A stretch of DNA of 63,202 nt from CAZTVF01 sp964616985 (GTDB lineage: Bacteria; Planctomycetota; Phycisphaerae; SM23-33), in contig CAZTVF010000013.1 of NCBI GenBank assembly GCA_964616985.1, positions 1 through 63,202 on the forward strand, in the 5' to 3' direction. The position numbers and the translations under genes are program-made. Within the stretch, counting starts at the first letter, position 1, and every line of letters starts with the position of its first letter. The notes beneath the pieces are model-generated. The model did no database searches. It worked only from the letters and a program-made list of their open reading frames with translations, and was not told the DNA's origin. Of this stretch, positions 59,417 to 63,202 are shown in pieces.

Positions 59417-61416
59417 CCGTCGAGGACATCCTTGCGCCCGACGGGCTGGTGGCGCAGAAGCTCGGCGGCTACGAGCGGCGCGACGAGCAGCTGGAGATGG
59501 CCCGCGCGGTCGCCGAGGCGTTTGAGAAATCCCAGCATCTGCTGGCCGAGGCGGGCACCGGCGTCGGCAAGAGCTTCGCCTATCTCGTTCCGGCCATCCT
59601 CCGCGCGGTGTATCACAAGCAGCGGGTCGTCATCTCCACCTACACCATCGCCCTGCAGGAGCAGCTGATCGCCAAGGACCTTCCCTTCCTGGCCGAGACG
59701 CTGCCGATCAAGTTCTCCGCCGTGCTGGGCAAGGGCCGCACCAACTACCTGTGCTTCCGCCGCATGGCCCTGGCGCTCAAGGGGCGCAAGAAGATTTTCG
59801 CCGCCCTGGAACACCAGGAGCAGCTCAACCGCCTGGCCGAGTGGGCGATGGAGACCGAGACCGGCACGCTGCAGGATATCGAGTTCCGCCTCGAGCCCGC
59901 GGTGTGGGAAAAGGTCCGCAGCGAGTCGGGCCTGTGCTCGGGCGCCAAGTGCGAGCACTACGAGCGGTGCCACCTCCAGGCCGCCCGCACCAAGATGCAG
60001 GCGGCGCACATCGTCGTGGTGAATCACGCGCTGTTCTTCTCCGACCTGGCGATCCGCCACACCGCCGCCAGGCTCCTGGGCGACTACCAGCTCGTCGTGC
60101 TCGACGAGGCCCACACCGTCGAGCAGGTCGCCAGCGACCACTTCGGCAGCGCCGTCTCCTCGGCGGCCGTGCAGTTCCTCCTCCGCGAACTCTACAACGA
60201 CAAGACCGACAAGGGCCTGCTGGCCCTGGCCGAGAATTCCGACGCGATCGCCACGGTCAACCGCGCCGCCGTCGCAGCCGATGCCTTCTTCCACGAGCTG
60301 GCGTCGTACCGCGGGCCCGACATCGCCTCCAACGGCCGCATCCGCAGGCCGGGCATCATCCCCAACGGCCTGTCGCCGGCGCTGAAAGAAGTCGCCATCG
60401 CCATCAAGGCCATGCGACCCAAGAACGCCAAGGAAGACCACAGCTTCGAGCTGATGAGCTACGAGCAGCGGGCGACCGAACTGGCCGACAAGGTGGAAGA
60501 GCTCATCATGCAGACGGCCGAGAATGACCACGCGTACTGGGTCACCTCGCGCGAGCTCCGCGGCGGGGCGGTGGTGACGCTCGCCTCGGCGCCGATCAAC
60601 GTCGCCCCGACCATCCGCAACCTGCTGTTCCACGAGGCGAAGTCGGTCGTGCTGACCTCGGCGACGCTTTCGACCGCCCGCGGCGGCGCGCACGGGTTCG
60701 ATTACATCCGCCGCCGCCTGGGGCTGGAGGAGGGGATGGAACTGCAGGTCTCCAGCCCGTTCGATTACCGCCGCCAGGCGAAGCTCTACGTCGAGACCCG
60801 CCTGGGCGAACCGAACGACGCCCGCTTCGTCGACGCGGCCGTTCCCGCCATCGAGCACTACGCCAGCCAGTCGCAGGGCCGCTGCTTCATCCTCTTCACC
60901 AGCTACACGATGCTGGAGGCCGCGGCGCGGCGCCTGGAACGGTTCTGCCTCGAGAATGACTACCAGCTGCTGGTGCAGGGCTGGGACCTGTCGCGCAGCG
61001 CCATGCTCAAGAAGTTCCGCCAGCGCCGCTCGGTGCTGCTGGGCACGATGAGCTTCTGGCAGGGCGTGGACGTCGCCGGCGAGGCCCTGTCCAACGTGAC
61101 GATCACCAAGCTGCCCTTCGCCGTGCCCGACGCCCCGATCATCGAGGCCCGCATCGACGCCATCCGCCGCTCCGGCGGCAACCCCTTCAACGACTACCAG
61201 CTGCCCGAGGCCATCATCCTCTTCAAGCAGGGCTTCGGCCGCCTCATCCGCAGCCGCACCGACACCGGCATCGTCGTCGTCCTCGACCATCGCCTGGTGA
61301 CCAAGAGTTACGGCCGCCAGTTCCTCGCCGCCCTGCCTGACATCGAAGTCATCCGCGATGAATTCTGGCAGCAGCACTCGGGCGAGTCCGACGATCAGCC
61401 CCAGGATTGGCTGTAG
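59407..61416 (+). CDS. dinG: DinG-family ATP-dependent DNA helicase
   Basis: The 669-residue protein is an XPD/DinG-type superfamily 2 helicase. Walker A is AEAGTGVGKSFAYL (K55), and the DEAH box is VVLDEAHTVEQ. Four cysteines, C116, C177, C182 and C188, match the 4Fe-4S cluster of this family. C-terminal motifs V-VI are FWQGVDVAGEAL and QGFGRLIRSRTDTGIV. DinG enzymes unwind 5'-to-3', remove R-loops and G-quadruplexes and help DNA repair. No exonuclease domain is attached. The ATG lies inside the end of the previous gene. A hairpin repeat follows the stop. Confidence 0.95.
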   Translation: MDLTVEDILAPDGLVAQKLGGYERRDEQLEMARAVAEAFEKSQHLLAEAGTGVGKSFAYLVPAILRAVYHKQRVVISTYTIALQEQLIAKDLPFLAETLPIKFSAVLGKGRTNYLCFRRMALALKGRKKIFAALEHQEQLNRLAEWAMETETGTLQDIEFRLEPAVWEKVRSESGLCSGAKCEHYERCHLQAARTKMQAAHIVVVNHALFFSDLAIRHTAARLLGDYQLVVLDEAHTVEQVASDHFGSAVSSAAVQFLLRELYNDKTDKGLLALAENSDAIATVNRAAVAADAFFHELASYRGPDIASNGRIRRPGIIPNGLSPALKEVAIAIKAMRPKNAKEDHSFELMSYEQRATELADKVEELIMQTAENDHAYWVTSRELRGGAVVTLASAPINVAPTIRNLLFHEAKSVVLTSATLSTARGGAHGFDYIRRRLGLEEGMELQVSSPFDYRRQAKLYVETRLGEPNDARFVDAAVPAIEHYASQSQGRCFILFTSYTMLEAAARRLERFCLENDYQLLVQGWDLSRSAMLKKFRQRRSVLLGTMSFWQGVDVAGEALSNVTITKLPFAVPDAPIIEARIDAIRRSGGNPFNDYQLPEAIILFKQGFGRLIRSRTDTGIVVVLDHRLVTKSYGRQFLAALPDIEVIRDEFWQQHSGESDDQPQDWL

Positions 61417-61447
61417 GAGGAAGGCGCAATGCCTCTAGGCCGGATGC

Positions 61448-61478
61448 CATGCTTTTAGGCCGCAAGGCCAAAAGCATG
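61448..61478. repeat. CATGCTTTT hairpin repeat after the helicase gene
   Basis: CATGCTTTT(A)GGCC pairs with GGCCAAAAGCATG around GCAA, followed by TTTACAC. It is the same element as at 38373-38404 and again stands just after a stop codon, with TGTTTACA conserved downstream. Confidence 0.8.
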
Positions 61479-61532
61479 TTTACACATCTTGAACTGCGGT
61501 TATTCTGGTGCGTGTAACTCGGAGAATGATTC

Positions 61533-62285
61533 ATGACCACATCGCTTTTCGACGCACAGTGCGGGTTTGGAGGCTGGCGAAAGGGCGTGAGGGACAACGT
61601 CTCGGGCGACCAGTGCGTGGCCGAGCTGGATCGCATCGGCATCGAGCGGGCCATGGTCCGCACCGCGCCCGACGACCTCGACCGCGACGTCGCCCAGTCC
61701 AACGCATCGCTCTATTTCGCCTGCCTCAGTCACCCCAACCTCACGCCGTGCCCCGTCGTGCTGCCCGCTGCCTGCGGCGACTACGCCTCCGAGGAAATTC
61801 AGGTGGACGAAGCCATCGCCCACGGCTGCGGCGCGGTCATCCTGCGTCCCGGGGCCGACGCGTGGAGCCTCGCCCCCTGGTCTTGCGGCAAGCTGCTGTC
61901 GGCCCTGGAAGCCCGCCGCGTGCCGATCTTCTGCCTCCAGCGGATGGTCAACCTGGAGCAGGCGGCCGACCTCGCTGCACGCCACCCTGCCCTGCCCGTC
62001 ATCGTGGCTGAGACCGACTACGGCCAGCAGCGCCTGCTGGTGCCGCTGATGGAGACGTTCCGCAACGTGCACCTGGCCATCGGCAGCAACTACACGGTGC
62101 ATCGCGGCATCGAGCAGCTCGTCTCGCGCGTCGGGGCGGGGCGGCTGCTCTTCGGCACGGGCTTCCCCGACGTTGCGCCCATGATGGCCGTCACGCAGCT
62201 CATGTACGCCGAAATCACCGAGGAACAGAAGGAGCTCATCGGCATGCAGAACCTCCAGCGACTCATCGGGGAGATCCGCACATGA
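61533..62285 (+). CDS. Amidohydrolase-fold protein lacking the HxH motif
   Basis: The 250-residue TIM-barrel protein is related to amidohydrolase_2 enzymes, but the first-strand metal motif reads LFDAQCGFGGW where relatives have D-x-H-x-H. Later features such as LPVIVAETDYG and LLFGTGFPDVAPMMA keep the family shape while the usual His and Asp ligands are mostly replaced. It is probably not a metal hydrolase by itself. ATGA at 62282-62285 couples it to the intact paralogue downstream. A regulatory or structural subunit is the likely role. GGAG precedes the start. Confidence 0.78.
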   Translation: MTTSLFDAQCGFGGWRKGVRDNVSGDQCVAELDRIGIERAMVRTAPDDLDRDVAQSNASLYFACLSHPNLTPCPVVLPAACGDYASEEIQVDEAIAHGCGAVILRPGADAWSLAPWSCGKLLSALEARRVPIFCLQRMVNLEQAADLAARHPALPVIVAETDYGQQRLLVPLMETFRNVHLAIGSNYTVHRGIEQLVSRVGAGRLLFGTGFPDVAPMMAVTQLMYAEITEEQKELIGMQNLQRLIGEIRT

Positions 62286-63067
62286 ACACGCCCAGCCTGC
62301 TCGATCGAGGCCGCCGCGGCCAATGCCTGGCCGACCTGGACATCATCGACGTCCACGGGCACATCGGGGCGTACCGCTTCGCGATCCCTGACCGCACGAC
62401 GGCCGACATGGTCGCCGTGATGGACCGCGTGGGCGTGCGCCAGATCATCGTCAGCCACATGCGATGCATGAACGGCGAGCCCGCCATCGGCAACCGCCAG
62501 GTGCAGCAGGCGATGGCCGCCCACCCCGGCCGCGTGCTGGGGTACGTCTCGCACTGGCCCACCAGCGTCGAGGTCGTCGCGGCCGAGACCCAGCGATGCC
62601 TCGATGCCGGCTTCAGCGGCATCAAGCTGCACAGCGAGAACGGCTTCGCCTACACCGACCCCGCCTACGCGCCGGCCCTGGCGGCCGCCCACGATCGCCG
62701 CCTGCCCGTGCTGCTGCACACCTGGGGCGAGGGGGCGATGTTTGCCCAGGTCCGCGAGCTTGCGGCGCGGTACACGCAGGCGTCGTTCCTGCTGGCGCAC
62801 GCGGGGGCGCAGTCGGAGGCGCAGTACATCCAGATCGCCACACAGCTGTCCAACGTGTATCTCGACATTTGCGCCAGCCGCACGCCGCCGGGGCAGGTGG
62901 AGCGCCTGGTCGCCGGGGCGGGCGTGGACAAGGTCTTGTGGAGTTCGGACTGCTACTTCATCAACCTCGCACACCAAATCGGCAAGGTCCTCGGCTCCCG
63001 CCTCAGCGACGCCGACAAGCGCAAGCTGCTGTCGGAGAATGCCAAGCGAATACTAAGGAGGTCGTAG
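62282..63067 (+). CDS. Amidohydrolase_2-family metal-dependent hydrolase
   Basis: In contrast to its partner this 261-residue protein keeps the metal site: LDIIDVHGHIGAYRF (HxH near residue 31), GIKLHSENGF, VLLHTWGEG, SFLLAHAGAQ and LWSSDCYF with the probable catalytic Asp. The reaction is unknown; the family includes decarboxylases and lactonases. The start codon overlaps the preceding stop as ATGA. Downstream lies a repeat and the end of the window. Confidence 0.85.
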   Translation: MNTPSLLDRGRRGQCLADLDIIDVHGHIGAYRFAIPDRTTADMVAVMDRVGVRQIIVSHMRCMNGEPAIGNRQVQQAMAAHPGRVLGYVSHWPTSVEVVAAETQRCLDAGFSGIKLHSENGFAYTDPAYAPALAAAHDRRLPVLLHTWGEGAMFAQVRELAARYTQASFLLAHAGAQSEAQYIQIATQLSNVYLDICASRTPPGQVERLVAGAGVDKVLWSSDCYFINLAHQIGKVLGSRLSDADKRKLLSENAKRILRRS

Positions 63068-63170
63068 GAGGTAGGTCGTAGGTCGTAGGGGAAGAGCTTT
63101 GCATAGCCGAAGATTTCGGCGGCGCTCGCGCGAGCAACGCATCTTCCCTACGACCTACTGCCTACGTGAC
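63060..63170. repeat. Inverted GTAGGTCGTAGG element, copy 2
   Basis: AGGAGGTAGGTCGTAGGTCG near the start and CCCTACGACCTACTGCCTAC near 63148-63167 are inverted partners. The centre has GAAGAGCTTTGCATAGC. It matches the element at 30014-30200. The remaining bases to the window end show nothing recognisable. Confidence 0.75.
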
Positions 63171-63202
63171 AACTGCCAATACATCGTGCACGAGTTTACC
63201 TG

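Overview
This is a GC-rich chromosomal segment that I place with moderate confidence in the Planctomycetota, probably the Phycisphaerae or a neighbouring class. The support is the combination of SUMF1-type sulfatase-modifying proteins, many GYF_2 (DUF4339) membrane proteins, DUF4159 and DUF4416 proteins, broad glycan catabolism, and intergenic spaces crowded with several families of dispersed palindromic repeats. No 16S or other marker gene is present, so the assignment is an inference.

Layout. 1-2.1 kb: the end of a SUMF1-domain gene and a tyrosine recombinase lying directly beyond the 3' end of an initiator tRNA-fMet gene, which looks like one end of an integrated element. 2.6-4.8 kb: a large protein of unknown function and a VOC-fold protein. 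4.8-11.9 kb: about thirteen minus-strand genes for small membrane proteins built from GYF_2, DUF4190 and DUF2752 modules, with internal duplications and gene remnants; this is the most unusual locus here. 12.2-14.8 kb: housekeeping genes ribH, nusB and ftsY, with a broken GxxExxY gene between nusB and ftsY. 15.3-21.1 kb: a small membrane protein, a repeat-rich desert, and two glycoside hydrolases (GH9, GH3). 21.4-32.3 kb: a plus-strand catabolic cluster with a DeoR regulator, class I aldolase, class III aminotransferase, Gfo/Idh/MocA oxidoreductase, AraA/FucI-like isomerase, FGGY kinase, membrane protein and two amidohydrolases. 32.4-38.3 kb: a DUF4159 exported protein, tRNA-His, and a GH38 alpha-mannosidase. 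38.4-49.1 kb: surface-polysaccharide genes (GT2, DUF4416, WecA/MraY-like transferase, O-antigen-ligase-like TPR protein, methyltransferase-GT2 fusion, methyltransferase, GT-C-like membrane protein). 49.5-53.9 kb: two MFS transporters and a SGNH esterase. 54.1-63.1 kb: a PurS-PurS-PurL fusion, thiG, a frameshifted four-helix-bundle gene, a membrane protein, a DinG-type helicase, and a coupled pair of amidohydrolase-fold proteins.

How it fits together. GH9, GH3, GH38 and the SGNH esterase could release and deacetylate sugars. The 21-32 kb cluster carries the isomerase, kinase and aldolase trio typical of sugar breakdown, plus accessory enzymes, under a DeoR protein with a palindrome inside its own promoter. 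The glycosidases show no signal peptide, which suggests that imported oligosaccharides are processed inside the cell. The 38-49 kb block probably builds a surface glycan.

Most spaces over 200 bp hold no genes but carry repeats: CACCCCCAAAC palindromes, GGTGGCGGCCTTCC inverted repeats, CATGCTTTT hairpins, iterated CGGATT tracts and others. Two small genes each appear to have lost one base. All functions are read from sequence motifs; no database search was possible.
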